Assembly: GCA_002337085.1 (NCBI GenBank)
Contig: DDFH01000006.1
Coordinates: 835,098-899,097 of the forward strand
Reading direction: 5' to 3'
DNA length: 64,000 nt
Source: Hyphomonadaceae bacterium UBA1933
Lineage (GTDB): Bacteria; Pseudomonadota; Alphaproteobacteria; Caulobacterales; Aquidulcibacteraceae
The position numbers and the translations under genes are program-made. Shown here piece after piece: positions 14,892-23,819 of this stretch. Under the pieces are notes generated by a model. That model made no database searches, was not told where the DNA came from, and saw only the letters and a program-made list of their open reading frames with translations. Every line of letters starts with the position of its first letter. Positions within the stretch are counted from its first letter, which is position 1.

Positions 14892-15381
14892 TCAATATCA
14901 AAAAAGTGCCGAAGATTTGGGTAATCTCGCACAGTCTGCCGATGAAAATGCGGCATTAATTTCCCGCGCCTTCGACAAGGTTGGCAGTGATATTTCCAAA
15001 AGCCTTGGGTCGGCGGCGCGTTCTGGTGAATTGTCGGTTAAAACTATGGCGCAGGCAATTTTGCGTGATTTATCAAATATCGCGATTAATCAATATGTCA
15101 CCAAGCCGATTGAGGGGGTGGTTTCGGCATTTGCCACGAATTTTGGATCGCGTGCCGGTGGCGGTAGTGTGAATATTGGTGGCGCATATTTGGTCGGTGA
15201 AAATGGCCCTGAAATGTTTGTCCCTAAAACTGCTGGCACAATTCAAAATGAACTATCCCAACCCATTAATATCAATATCCATGTGGGGCAGGGTGGAAAT
15301 TTATCTGATGTTAAACGTTCGGCAAATCAGATTTCAACCGCTTTGGCGCGTGCCGTGAACAAAGGAAGGAATGGTTTATGA
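14878..15381 (+). CDS. GTA tape measure protein, short (g11-type)
   Basis: 167 residues from ATG 14878 (a TTG at 14872 is also in frame). N-terminal helical part (SAEDLGNLAQSADENAALISRAFDKV), then AQAILRDLSNIAINQYVTKPIEG, a glycine-rich linker, and VGENGPEMFVPKTAGTI, the common C-terminal signature of GTA and lambda-like tape measures. Length sets tail length, and this is shorter than the roughly 220 residues I recall for RcGTA, so a very short tail is predicted. Overlaps both neighbours. Confidence 0.85.
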   Translation: MTQDNQYQKSAEDLGNLAQSADENAALISRAFDKVGSDISKSLGSAARSGELSVKTMAQAILRDLSNIAINQYVTKPIEGVVSAFATNFGSRAGGGSVNIGGAYLVGENGPEMFVPKTAGTIQNELSQPININIHVGQGGNLSDVKRSANQISTALARAVNKGRNGL

Positions 15382-16004
15382 GCTTTCATGACGTTACCTT
15401 TCCAATGCGCATCGCACGCGGGGCAATTGGCGGCCCCATGCGCCGCACCAATATTGTAACCCGCAAAAATGGCAAAGAAATTCGTATAAGCGCGAATGCC
15501 AATTCATTGCGACATTGGCAAATTTCTTCAAAAAACGCCGATTTAAATGATCTATCAGCCATAGTTGATTTCTATGAGGCGCGCATGGGGCAGTTGTTTT
15601 CATTCCGCTTTCGCGACCCGTTTGATAATAAATCTTGCGCCCCAAATCATAGCCACAACAAAAATGATCAAAAAATTGGGGTTGGTGATGGTGTGAATAA
15701 ATCATTTCAACTTGTAAAAAATTATGGTGATACGGCAAATATCTATTCCCGCAAAATCACCAAGCCGGTTCCAAGTTCGGTTATGGTTGCAATTGACGGT
15801 GTTTTGAAAACAGATGGTCTTGCAATTGATTATTTGACCGGAATTATAAATTTCACCAATGCCCCAAATTTGGGTGCGATTATAAGTGCGGGCTTTGAAT
15901 TTGATTGTGTTGCCCGCTTTGATAATGAGCAATTGGAACTATCACTTGATGGGCAGACCAACGGGCATATTTCCGACATCTTGATAAAAGAGGTGTTGCA
16001 ATGA
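15378..16004 (+). CDS. GTA distal tail protein, DUF2460 (g12-type)
   Basis: 208 residues. DUF2460 signature: SFHDVTFPMRIARGAIGGPMRRTNIV at the start, 'FYEARMGQLFSFRFRDPFD' in the middle, 'YLTGIINFTNAP' and FDCVARFDNEQLELSLD at the end. In RcGTA this hexamer caps the tail tube and anchors the baseplate. Overlaps g11 and g13 by ATGA. Confidence 0.92.
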   Translation: MSFHDVTFPMRIARGAIGGPMRRTNIVTRKNGKEIRISANANSLRHWQISSKNADLNDLSAIVDFYEARMGQLFSFRFRDPFDNKSCAPNHSHNKNDQKIGVGDGVNKSFQLVKNYGDTANIYSRKITKPVPSSVMVAIDGVLKTDGLAIDYLTGIINFTNAPNLGAIISAGFEFDCVARFDNEQLELSLDGQTNGHISDILIKEVLQ

Positions 16005-16879
16005 AAAACCTGTCACCATCTTTTTTACAAAGCCTTGGACGCACAAGTCAAACCTTGGCATATGGCTATATTTTAACCCGTAATGATGGGGTTAAAGTTT
16101 ATTTTTCTGGGCATGATTGCGACATTATTATTGATGGAAATTTATTCATTGCCGCCAATTCGCTTGATATTGGTTATGGTGAAAAGCAATCTGGATTTGC
16201 TAATGACAATGGTATTTTATTCGGCGGTTTTGATATTGGCATTATCGAAGAAGTCGACATAAAACTTGGAAAATGGGATAGTGCAAAAGTTGAAATAATC
16301 CTGTTTGATTGGCAAAATACAAATAATTTTACCACTATTTTTAATGGCCTTATCAATAGTATTAATCAAAATGATATTGGCTTTGAATTTGAATTATCGG
16401 GGCAAAAACAACAATTCCAAAACCAAATTGGGCGCACCATAAGCCGTAATTGCGATGCAATTTTGGGCGATGGAAAATGTGGGGTCAATCTTGTGGCGGC
16501 GGGGCATTTTTATGACGCTGAAATATTGATTAATTCAAAGCTTGATTATCTTGAAATCAATGCGCTGCCAAATTTTGAAGAGTATTTATTTGGCAAGATT
16601 GTTTTCAAAAGTGGGGCATTATTAGGGTTTGAAATTGGCATTAAAAACATTGTTAAAAACAATATTTCAACCATTATTTATCCCGAAATACCATTACCGC
16701 TTTTGCCGAATATGGGCGATTTAATCAGGCTTTTTAAAGGGTGCAATAAGAGCTTCACAATTTGCAAATCCCGTTTTTTAAATGGCGATAATTTTCGGGG
16801 GTGTCCGCACCTTCCTGGTCAATCGGATGCTTTTGTTGGGCCTGCAATTTCTGGCAATGATGGGGGCAGAAGGGCATGA
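16001..16879 (+). CDS. GTA hub/baseplate protein, DUF2163 (g13-type)
   Basis: 292 residues. DUF2163 N-terminal domain (FLQSLGRTSQTLAYGYILTRNDG, GYGEKQSGFANDNG) and the C-terminal part with CDAILGDGKCGVNL and the ending NGDNFRGCPHLPGQSDAF, a recognised GTA/phage pattern. Several cysteines in the C-terminal half match the metal-binding (iron-sulfur-like) cysteines reported for tail hub proteins; that property is inferred. Overlaps both neighbours by ATGA. Confidence 0.92.
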   Translation: MKNLSPSFLQSLGRTSQTLAYGYILTRNDGVKVYFSGHDCDIIIDGNLFIAANSLDIGYGEKQSGFANDNGILFGGFDIGIIEEVDIKLGKWDSAKVEIILFDWQNTNNFTTIFNGLINSINQNDIGFEFELSGQKQQFQNQIGRTISRNCDAILGDGKCGVNLVAAGHFYDAEILINSKLDYLEINALPNFEEYLFGKIVFKSGALLGFEIGIKNIVKNNISTIIYPEIPLPLLPNMGDLIRLFKGCNKSFTICKSRFLNGDNFRGCPHLPGQSDAFVGPAISGNDGGRRA

Positions 16880-17259
16880 GGCGGGCCGAAATAATTGCTA
16901 TTGCCCGCGATATGTTGGGAACACCGTTCAAGGCGGGTATGGCATTAAAAAATGTAGGTTGTGATTGTGCGGGTCTTCTTGAGATTATTTTAATTGCCAT
17001 GGGGCAAGTGGTTCCGCCACGCAATCAAACCCTTTTTGCGGCTTTAAAAATTGCAATGGATGAAACCACAAACCCAAATGTGGGCGATGTGGTTTTATTA
17101 AAAAGCACAATTAATGCGGCGGATTTTCATTGCGGGATTTTAACCGGTGAAACCACCATAATTCATGCCCATTGGTCACAAGGTGTGGTCGAAAATAGTT
17201 TTGGCAATTGGTTCAAAAAACGGGTGGTTTCATTTTATTCTTTTAAAGGTATCGAATAA
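16876..17259 (+). CDS. GTA NlpC/P60 cell-wall peptidase (g14-type)
   Basis: 127 residues. NlpC/P60 cysteine peptidase with CDCAGLL (catalytic cysteine) near residues 34-40 and DFHCGILTG (catalytic histidine) about 50 residues later. In RcGTA this tail-tip enzyme opens the recipient peptidoglycan. Starts with AIARDMLGTPFKAGMALKNVGCDC. Overlaps g13 by 4 bp and its stop shares one base with the next ATG. Confidence 0.93.
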   Translation: MRRAEIIAIARDMLGTPFKAGMALKNVGCDCAGLLEIILIAMGQVVPPRNQTLFAALKIAMDETTNPNVGDVVLLKSTINAADFHCGILTGETTIIHAHWSQGVVENSFGNWFKKRVVSFYSFKGIE

Positions 17260-20200
17260 TGGCTTCGATAATTTTATCATCAATAGGGGCTTCGGCATTT
17301 GGGTCGATTGGCGGCTTTGTGGGGTCTTTGGTGGGGTCGTCAATTGACGGCTATTTATCCTCTGAACTAGGGGGGCGGGTACGCGCTGTATCAAAACTTG
17401 GCACATTGTCGGTGCAATCATCAATTGATGGTGCGCCATTGCCAATTATCTATGGGCGCGCCAAAATATCGGGGCAGATTATTTGGGCCTCAAAATTCAA
17501 AGAAACCAATATAAAACGTAAAATCGGCGGTAAATCGGGGCAAAAAATCACTGAAAACAAATATTTTATCTCTTTTGCCATTGCCCTATGTGAGGGTGAA
17601 ATATCGGGTCTCGGTAAGGTTTGGGTCAATGGCGATGAATTTGATTTGAATAATACCGAATATCGCCTTTATCGCGGCACACCTTTCCAAGATAAAGACC
17701 CGTTAATCGAGGCAATCGAAGGCATTAAAAATACGCCGCGTTATAATGACATTGCCTATATTGTGTTCGAAGATTTCGACCTTGATAATTATGGCGATAG
17801 AATCCCGCAATTTGCATTTGAAGTTTTTTGTCCCCCCAAATCATCCCAAAACCGACTAGAGGATTTGATAAAAGGTGTCTGTTTAATTCCGGGTGCGGGT
17901 GAGTTTGCCTATGCCACAACATCCATCAGGCATTTGGTTGAGCCAGGGCATGACGATGGGGTTAATAATAACCAAAGTGGCAATAAAACCGATTTCTTGG
18001 TTGCTTTGGACAATCTTGAACGTGATTTGCCACAGGTTAAAAATATATCGCTCGTGGTGGCATGGTTTGGCACTGATTTAAACGCCGAAAATTGCGAGAT
18101 AAAGCCGAAAATTGACCGCAAGGATAAGGTTACATCACCCTATCAATGGGCGGTTGCGGGGCTTGGGCGCGAAAGCGCGGATATTATAAGCAATTATAAT
18201 GGCAATGTTGCCTATGGCGGCACACCGTGTGATACATCCGTCCTTGAGGCGATAAAAGAAATTAAATCACGCGGGCTAAAAATTACTTTTAACCCTTTTA
18301 TCATGATGGATTGCGCGGGCTATCCGTGGCGTGGGCGCATTTCTGTTGGCGGTGATAACACCTCCGCCGCCCGCAGCAAAATCAATGAATTTTATAATGG
18401 CAAGACGTGGTCGTATCGCAATTTTATTTTGCATTATGCGAATTTATGCGCGGCTGCGGGTGGGGTTGATACTTTCCTTTTGGGATCAGAGATGGTTGGC
18501 CTAAGCCATATTAGGGACGCGCAGGATAAATTCTCCTTTGTTGAAAATCTTATTGCTTTGGCTTCTGAAGTGCGGGCAATTTTGCCAAATGCCAAAATTT
18601 CATATGGTGCGGATTGGACGGAATATGGCGCATATTATGCGGATAATAACACCTATTTCCCGCTTGATAGCTTGTGGGCGAATGACAATATTGATTTCAT
18701 TGGGATTGATTATTATGCCCCAATTTCTGATCGTCACGCGAGTGATGCCAGCTATTCAATTGCCGATTTTCAAAACCATATTGAAGGTGGTGAGGCATAT
18801 GATTATTATTATCAAAATTTGGATGATAGAAATAATAAAATCCAAACCCCAATTATCGACACAATTTACCACGAGGAATGGACATATCGGCAAAAGGATT
18901 TACGTGGCTTTTGGTCAAACCCGCATTATGAACGTGTTTTGGGGGTAAAAAAGCCAAACCCAACCCCGTGGATTGCCCAATCAAAACCTATAAAATTGCT
19001 TGAGCTTGGGTATGCCGCAATTGACCGCGCGGGAAATCAGCCAAGTGCTTTTCCCGATGCCAAATCAATTGAAAATTCCATCCCTTATTTTTCAACTGGC
19101 ACGCGCGATGATATGGAACAACGCAATTGTTTAAGCGCATTTTTAAGCTATTGGTCTGGTAATAAAAACCCGCAATCAAACCATTATGCTGGCAAGATGA
19201 TTGATATGGATGGGGTTTATATTTGGGCATGGGATGCAAGGCCCTATCCGGCATTTCCCGCGCTTTCCGATATTTGGGCAGATAGTGATAATATGCCCAA
19301 AGGGCATTGGCTTATGGGGCGTATGGGGCAGGGGAATTTAGCAGAAATAATAAAAGATATTGCTTTGCGTGCCGGTATTGAAAATATCAATACATCTGGT
19401 GTTTTGGGGATTATTGATGGTTTTATAATCGAAAATCCCCAAGATGCGCGCACATCCCTTGAAAATCTAATCTATGCCTTTGGGATAGAGGTCAACCAAA
19501 GTGGGGATATTATATTTTTCAAGACTCGCCAACGAAATGAAGAATTAAAAATAATTTCCCCTGATGATTTAATTTTGGATGATGCCCAAAATACAGTCCA
19601 AAAGTCAAAAGAATTTGCCGATAAAATTTCACGTTTTCAATTTTCTTGTTATGCGTCTGATGTTGATTATGATATTATTTCCCATGAAGTGGTAGGCGAT
19701 GCGGCGTTGGGGAAACGGGGGCAATTTTCATTGCCAATAATTGCCGGACGCGAAGTGCGCGATGAAATTGCGCGCTATCTCTTGGCACTTACGCAAAATG
19801 GTGTTGAAACCGCGCAAATAAGGGTCGGGATTGATGCCGCACTCATGCTAGAGATTGGTGATAATATCAGTTTGGATGGCGAAATTTGGCGGGTTGAACG
19901 CATTGAAAATGATGTTTTCACAACGCTATATTTATCAAAAGCATTTTGTGATGGTATCGCCCCCAATAAAGGCGAATTACTAAATAAATCCGTCCCAACC
20001 ACAATATATTCACGGCTCTTTGGGGTGATATTATCGCTGCCATATCCTTTCATTGCCGCCAATGATTGCAATGCCAAGGTTTTTGTCGCCCAGTCCCCCT
20101 TTTTTGGTGCAGTTGAACTAAAATTTAATGGTTTAAGTCTTGTGACGCTCAATAAATCTGCAAATTATGGCTATTTAAATGGTAATCTTGCGCAGTCTAA

Positions 20201-20885
20201 AATTTCGCAAAAGCTAAATTGTGAAATTCAAATTTATATGGCGATTGGTGAATTGCCAAATTCTGGCTATCTTGCATTTATTGAGAATGATATTGTTAAA
20301 GACATAATTTATTTTGCCAATGCGGCTTTAATCTCAAGCAAAACTTATAAATTGACTGGTGTGGTGCGCGGGCTTTCAGGTGTAGCAGAAGCGCCAGAAA
20401 TTGCGGATGGCACATTTGCACTATTGCTTGATGATGCGGGCATAGAGGTTCATCTTGATGGTCAATATCTTGGCATTGATATGGATTATCAATTCACAAC
20501 ATCTGGGTTCGCCGATGAAACCGGTTATATTAAAAATTATATTTTTGAAAATTCTGGGCAGAAGCAATTCGCACCCTGTCATTTATCTGCGATGCGTAAG
20601 TCAGATGGTGTGCATATTGGTTTTATTCGCCGTGCCGCAGGTAATGGTGATGGCTGGGAAGCAACAGAAGTGCCAGCAAATATCAATGAAAAATATATTA
20701 TTGAGATATTATCAGGAAATGTTACCATCAGTAACATGGTGGTCAATACCAATGAATTTATCTATACCAATGCCATGGAACTCAATGATTTTGGTCAAAC
20801 AATGCCCAATATAAATTTCCGAGTGGCACAAATTGACGATAAAAATATTATTGGTAATTATGCAAGTGCAATAATAGCCTTATAA
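17259..20885 (+). CDS. GTA host-specificity/megatron protein (g15-type)
   Basis: 1208 residues, the largest product here. N-terminal hydrophobic glycine/serine region, a phage-tail-like segment (QSSIDGAPLPIIYGRAKISG), then a GTA TIM-barrel domain of the glycosidase type (about 300-640). That barrel carries ADWTEYG, IDFIGIDYYAPISD and GVYIWAWDARPYPAFP. A tail-3/Rcc01698-like C-terminal half follows (VEVNQSGDIIFFKTR, RVERIENDVF). In GTAs it forms the tail tip that contacts the recipient surface. Full length and uninterrupted, so the operon seems under selection. Its TAA at 20885 ends the cluster. Confidence 0.95.
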   Translation: MASIILSSIGASAFGSIGGFVGSLVGSSIDGYLSSELGGRVRAVSKLGTLSVQSSIDGAPLPIIYGRAKISGQIIWASKFKETNIKRKIGGKSGQKITENKYFISFAIALCEGEISGLGKVWVNGDEFDLNNTEYRLYRGTPFQDKDPLIEAIEGIKNTPRYNDIAYIVFEDFDLDNYGDRIPQFAFEVFCPPKSSQNRLEDLIKGVCLIPGAGEFAYATTSIRHLVEPGHDDGVNNNQSGNKTDFLVALDNLERDLPQVKNISLVVAWFGTDLNAENCEIKPKIDRKDKVTSPYQWAVAGLGRESADIISNYNGNVAYGGTPCDTSVLEAIKEIKSRGLKITFNPFIMMDCAGYPWRGRISVGGDNTSAARSKINEFYNGKTWSYRNFILHYANLCAAAGGVDTFLLGSEMVGLSHIRDAQDKFSFVENLIALASEVRAILPNAKISYGADWTEYGAYYADNNTYFPLDSLWANDNIDFIGIDYYAPISDRHASDASYSIADFQNHIEGGEAYDYYYQNLDDRNNKIQTPIIDTIYHEEWTYRQKDLRGFWSNPHYERVLGVKKPNPTPWIAQSKPIKLLELGYAAIDRAGNQPSAFPDAKSIENSIPYFSTGTRDDMEQRNCLSAFLSYWSGNKNPQSNHYAGKMIDMDGVYIWAWDARPYPAFPALSDIWADSDNMPKGHWLMGRMGQGNLAEIIKDIALRAGIENINTSGVLGIIDGFIIENPQDARTSLENLIYAFGIEVNQSGDIIFFKTRQRNEELKIISPDDLILDDAQNTVQKSKEFADKISRFQFSCYASDVDYDIISHEVVGDAALGKRGQFSLPIIAGREVRDEIARYLLALTQNGVETAQIRVGIDAALMLEIGDNISLDGEIWRVERIENDVFTTLYLSKAFCDGIAPNKGELLNKSVPTTIYSRLFGVILSLPYPFIAANDCNAKVFVAQSPFFGAVELKFNGLSLVTLNKSANYGYLNGNLAQSKISQKLNCEIQIYMAIGELPNSGYLAFIENDIVKDIIYFANAALISSKTYKLTGVVRGLSGVAEAPEIADGTFALLLDDAGIEVHLDGQYLGIDMDYQFTTSGFADETGYIKNYIFENSGQKQFAPCHLSAMRKSDGVHIGFIRRAAGNGDGWEATEVPANINEKYIIEILSGNVTISNMVVNTNEFIYTNAMELNDFGQTMPNINFRVAQIDDKNIIGNYASAIIAL

Positions 20886-20954
20886 TTATTCATAAAACCC
20901 CTTTTACTTTTGTCAAAAAACCCTAAATACATACGTACTTAAGGAGTTTTAACA

Positions 20955-21929
20955 TTGGCAGAAAATCCATATAATATTCTTGGGGTGAATGAGGGTGCGC
21001 CAATTGCCGAAGTGCGCAAGGCATATCGCAAACTTGCCAAGGAATTCCATCCCGATAAAAACCCAAATAACAAAGCAGCCGAAGAGAAATTTAAAAAAAT
21101 CTCTGCCGCATTTTCATTTCTTGACGATGATGAAAGAAAAACAAAATTTGACCGTGGCGAAATTGATGCCGATGGTAATCCAAAATTTGCTGGCTTTGGC
21201 GGCGGAAATGGTGGCTTCCAAGGTGGTTTTGCGGGCGGTGATCCATTTGGCCCCGGTGGCCCATTTGCGGGCATGAATATGGGTGGTGGTCGTGCCAAGG
21301 CTTCAACAGGTTTTGGAAACCCCGATTTTGAAGATTTTTTTGGTGATATTTTTGGCGCAAATATGCGTGGCGCACGTGGGGCGCGTACTGGCTCAACCCG
21401 CCCACCAGGTAAAGGCGCAGATTTAAGCACCACATTAAGCATCGAAACAATTGACGCGATTGTTGGCGCAAAAAAACGTGTGAATGTTAATGGCAGTGCG
21501 ATTGATATTACTATCCCATCTGGCGTTAGCGAGGGGCAGGTTCTCCGCCTTCGTGGCAAAGGTAACGCGGGTGTTGCCGGCGGTGCAAATGGTGATTTAT
21601 TGGTTACAATCAATATCAAGCCAGATGGAAATTACCGTATTGACGGCATCGATGTTCATACCGATTTGCCAATCACCCTTAATGAGGCATTAGAAGGTAC
21701 GAAAATAGAGGTTCCGACACCACTTGGTAAGGTCTCCCTAAGCATTAAGCCAAATGCCAATTCCGGTCAGACCTTACGCCTAAAAGGGCGCGGTGTTGCA
21801 AAGGGTAATAAGATTGGTGATTTATATATTCATCTTGAAATTACTTTGCCCGATGGTGACAATTCCGAATTATTGCAATTGCTTGCAAATTGGTCACGTA
21901 AAGCAGAAGCCCCAAAAAAACGGCACTAA
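20955..21929 (+). CDS. DnaJ-class chaperone (CbpA-like, no zinc finger)
   Basis: 324 residues. J-domain with the HPD motif (EFHPDKNPNN, about residues 33-42), a long Gly/Phe linker (about 76-135) and a DnaJ C-terminal substrate-binding domain. The cysteine-rich zinc finger is absent, so this is the class B/CbpA form and a co-chaperone of DnaK. The start is TTG at 20955, supported by AAGGAG at 20941-20946; no in-frame ATG fits the conserved N-terminus. It is separated from g15 by 69 bp and probably has its own promoter. Confidence 0.9.
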   Translation: MAENPYNILGVNEGAPIAEVRKAYRKLAKEFHPDKNPNNKAAEEKFKKISAAFSFLDDDERKTKFDRGEIDADGNPKFAGFGGGNGGFQGGFAGGDPFGPGGPFAGMNMGGGRAKASTGFGNPDFEDFFGDIFGANMRGARGARTGSTRPPGKGADLSTTLSIETIDAIVGAKKRVNVNGSAIDITIPSGVSEGQVLRLRGKGNAGVAGGANGDLLVTINIKPDGNYRIDGIDVHTDLPITLNEALEGTKIEVPTPLGKVSLSIKPNANSGQTLRLKGRGVAKGNKIGDLYIHLEITLPDGDNSELLQLLANWSRKAEAPKKRH

Positions 21930-21948
21930 ATAGAATATTGAAAATATA

Positions 21949-22659
21949 ATGACGAAAAAACCACTAATTGCCATAATTATGGATGAAGACACCTCAAAAG
22001 GTGGTCGCTTTTACGAGGCAAACAAAGGCTATTTCAATGCAATTTATGCGGCGGGTGGCGTGCCAATTGGGATTCCTTATTTCAAAGAGGCGGGTGAATT
22101 TGCGCTTGCCAATTGTGATGGTCTTATGTCCACTGGTGCACGGGTAAGGTTTGCGGATGCTGCCTATATTGATGGCGAACAAAGCAATTCACCCGATTCT
22201 GATAGATATGAATTTGAAAGCGAATTATTGAAAAAATGGGTCGATGCCGACAGACCCTATCTTGGAATTTGCAATGGTATGCAGGTTTTGGGCGTAATCT
22301 ATGGTGCAAAAATGACTTATCGATTGGCGCATCACCTTAAAACCGCAATAAATCACAATTCGAAAGAAACTTTACACAAGGTGAAAATTGCCCCCAATAC
22401 CCAATTGTCTGAAATGGTTGGTATGCCAGAAGTAATCGTCAATTCACATCATAATGAAGGTTTTTTAAAAGCCAGCGATGATGTGATTTTCTCTGCCTTT
22501 GCCGAAGATGGTGCCGTAGAAGCGCTTGAAATCAAGGGCAAAAAATTCGCAATCGGGTTGCAATGGCATCCCGAACTTTTATGGCCCAAAAGTGATTATG
22601 AATATGATTTAAAAAGTGCGTCACAGCCAATTTTTGAAAAATTTGTAGCAACATGCTGA
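21949..22659 (+). CDS. Class I glutamine amidotransferase-like hydrolase (peptidase C26)
   Basis: 236 residues resembling PuuD-type gamma-glutamyl-GABA hydrolases. Catalytic nucleophile C108 in GICNGMQ; H207 and E209 in WHPE complete the triad. Blocks YFNAIYAAGGVPIGIPY, DGLMSTG and VNSHHNEG are typical. The substrate cannot be fixed: no polyamine genes are nearby. It starts 20 bp after dnaJ and may share its transcript. Confidence 0.85.
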   Translation: MTKKPLIAIIMDEDTSKGGRFYEANKGYFNAIYAAGGVPIGIPYFKEAGEFALANCDGLMSTGARVRFADAAYIDGEQSNSPDSDRYEFESELLKKWVDADRPYLGICNGMQVLGVIYGAKMTYRLAHHLKTAINHNSKETLHKVKIAPNTQLSEMVGMPEVIVNSHHNEGFLKASDDVIFSAFAEDGAVEALEIKGKKFAIGLQWHPELLWPKSDYEYDLKSASQPIFEKFVATC

Positions 22660-22759
22660 TTTTAAAATAAACTTGCTTGCCATATTAGAAAATCAAGAAT
22701 AAAGAATTTTATATAAATCATTCAAATTCTGTTCATATCACATATGTAAAATAGGCAGT

Positions 22760-23107
22760 ATGAAAAAACTCGCTGCAACATTAACTGGATTATTATTGAT
22801 TGGCATGGCGCCGAATATTGCGTTGGCTCGCCCGCATTTCGTGCCACAAATGCCAGATAATGGTTTTATTTCAAATTATGTTCCGCCAATGACTAAATAT
22901 GCCGATAGGGGGCAGATACTTTCATTGCGTGAAGTTGCACAGATTATTAATCAAAATGTTCCCGGCCGTTTAAGTGATGCCCAATTAGTAAATGATGGTG
23001 GCAGACAGGTTTATGTTGTTCGGTGGGAGCCTTCTGAAAATCGCGGTCGAATTATTGAATTTGTTGTTGATGCCGAAACCGGTAAAATCATCAGCCGTCG
23101 CGGTTAA
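22760..23107 (+). CDS. Exported PepSY-domain protein
   Basis: 115 residues with a signal peptide (MKKLAATLTGLLLIGMAPNI, cleavage near ALA-RP) and a PepSY-type domain at the C-terminus (VNDGGRQVYVVRWEPSENRGRIIEFVVDAETGKIISRRG). PepSY proteins are periplasmic and often encoded next to two-component systems, where they are thought to modulate proteases or sensor input. Here a response regulator and sensor kinase follow directly, so all three probably form one signalling unit. Confidence 0.85.
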   Translation: MKKLAATLTGLLLIGMAPNIALARPHFVPQMPDNGFISNYVPPMTKYADRGQILSLREVAQIINQNVPGRLSDAQLVNDGGRQVYVVRWEPSENRGRIIEFVVDAETGKIISRRG

Positions 23108-23149
23108 TTTCGCGGTTCTCTTTTAAGTTTCTTTGCGCGAGAGGTGAAA

Positions 23150-23815
23150 ATGCGTTGTTTAATTGTTGAAGATGATCCAGATTTGCGCCGCCAATTGCAA
23201 CGCGCACTAACCGATTCTGGTTATGCGGTTGATGTTGCTTCTGATGGTGAAGAGGGACATTTTTTAGGCGACACCGAACCTTATGACGTTGTTGTCCTTG
23301 ATCTTGGCTTGCCATTGATTGACGGCGTAACAATTCTTGAACGTTGGCGCAAAGATGGCAAGGATTTTCCGGTTTTGATTTTAACCGCGCGTGACAGATG
23401 GGCGGAAAAAGTTTCTGGTTTTGATGCCGGTGCGGATGATTACCTTACCAAGCCATTTCATACCGAAGAATTGCTTGCACGTTTGCGCGCATTGGTAAGG
23501 CGTGCGGCAGGGCATGCAACATCGGCATTGGAATCTGGTAATTTGCGCCTTGATACGCGGGCGCAACGGGCAACTGTGAATGGTAATCCCATTAAACTTA
23601 CCAGCCACGAATTACGCCTTCTAACCTATTTATTGCACCACGAAGGTCGCGTTGTCCCACGTACCGAGATTATTGAGCATATTTATGACCAAGATTTCGA
23701 CCGCGATTCCAATACTATTGAGGTTTTTGTCGGACGTCTGCGCAAAAAAATCGGGCAAGATAGAATTCTTACGGTTCGTGGTTTAGGGTATCAGCTAATT
23801 AATCCTGATAAGTGA
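23150..23815 (+). CDS. OmpR/PhoB-family response regulator
   Basis: 221 residues from ATG 23150 (a GTG at 23144 is also in frame; the GAGAGG site favours the ATG). Receiver domain with acidic pair D8/D9, phosphoacceptor D51 (VVLDLGLP) and the lysine of YLTKPF. A C-terminal winged helix ends RIRTVRGLGYQL-like. Adjacent to a sensor kinase 4 bp downstream. The pairing with an upstream PepSY protein resembles PhoP/PhoQ- or FeuP/FeuQ-type envelope-sensing systems in alphaproteobacteria; the ligand is not known. Confidence 0.93.
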   Translation: MRCLIVEDDPDLRRQLQRALTDSGYAVDVASDGEEGHFLGDTEPYDVVVLDLGLPLIDGVTILERWRKDGKDFPVLILTARDRWAEKVSGFDAGADDYLTKPFHTEELLARLRALVRRAAGHATSALESGNLRLDTRAQRATVNGNPIKLTSHELRLLTYLLHHEGRVVPRTEIIEHIYDQDFDRDSNTIEVFVGRLRKKIGQDRILTVRGLGYQLINPDK

Positions 23816-23819
23816 TTTA

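Noticed and set aside
8595..20885. Ordinary integrated prophage
   Set aside because: No integrase, repressor, replication, lysis or att-like repeats; gene content and order fit a GTA, with host-like composition.
20939..21619. 226-codon antisense frame opposite the DnaJ-like gene
   Set aside because: Proline-rich shadow created by the Gly/Phe-rich linker on the other strand.
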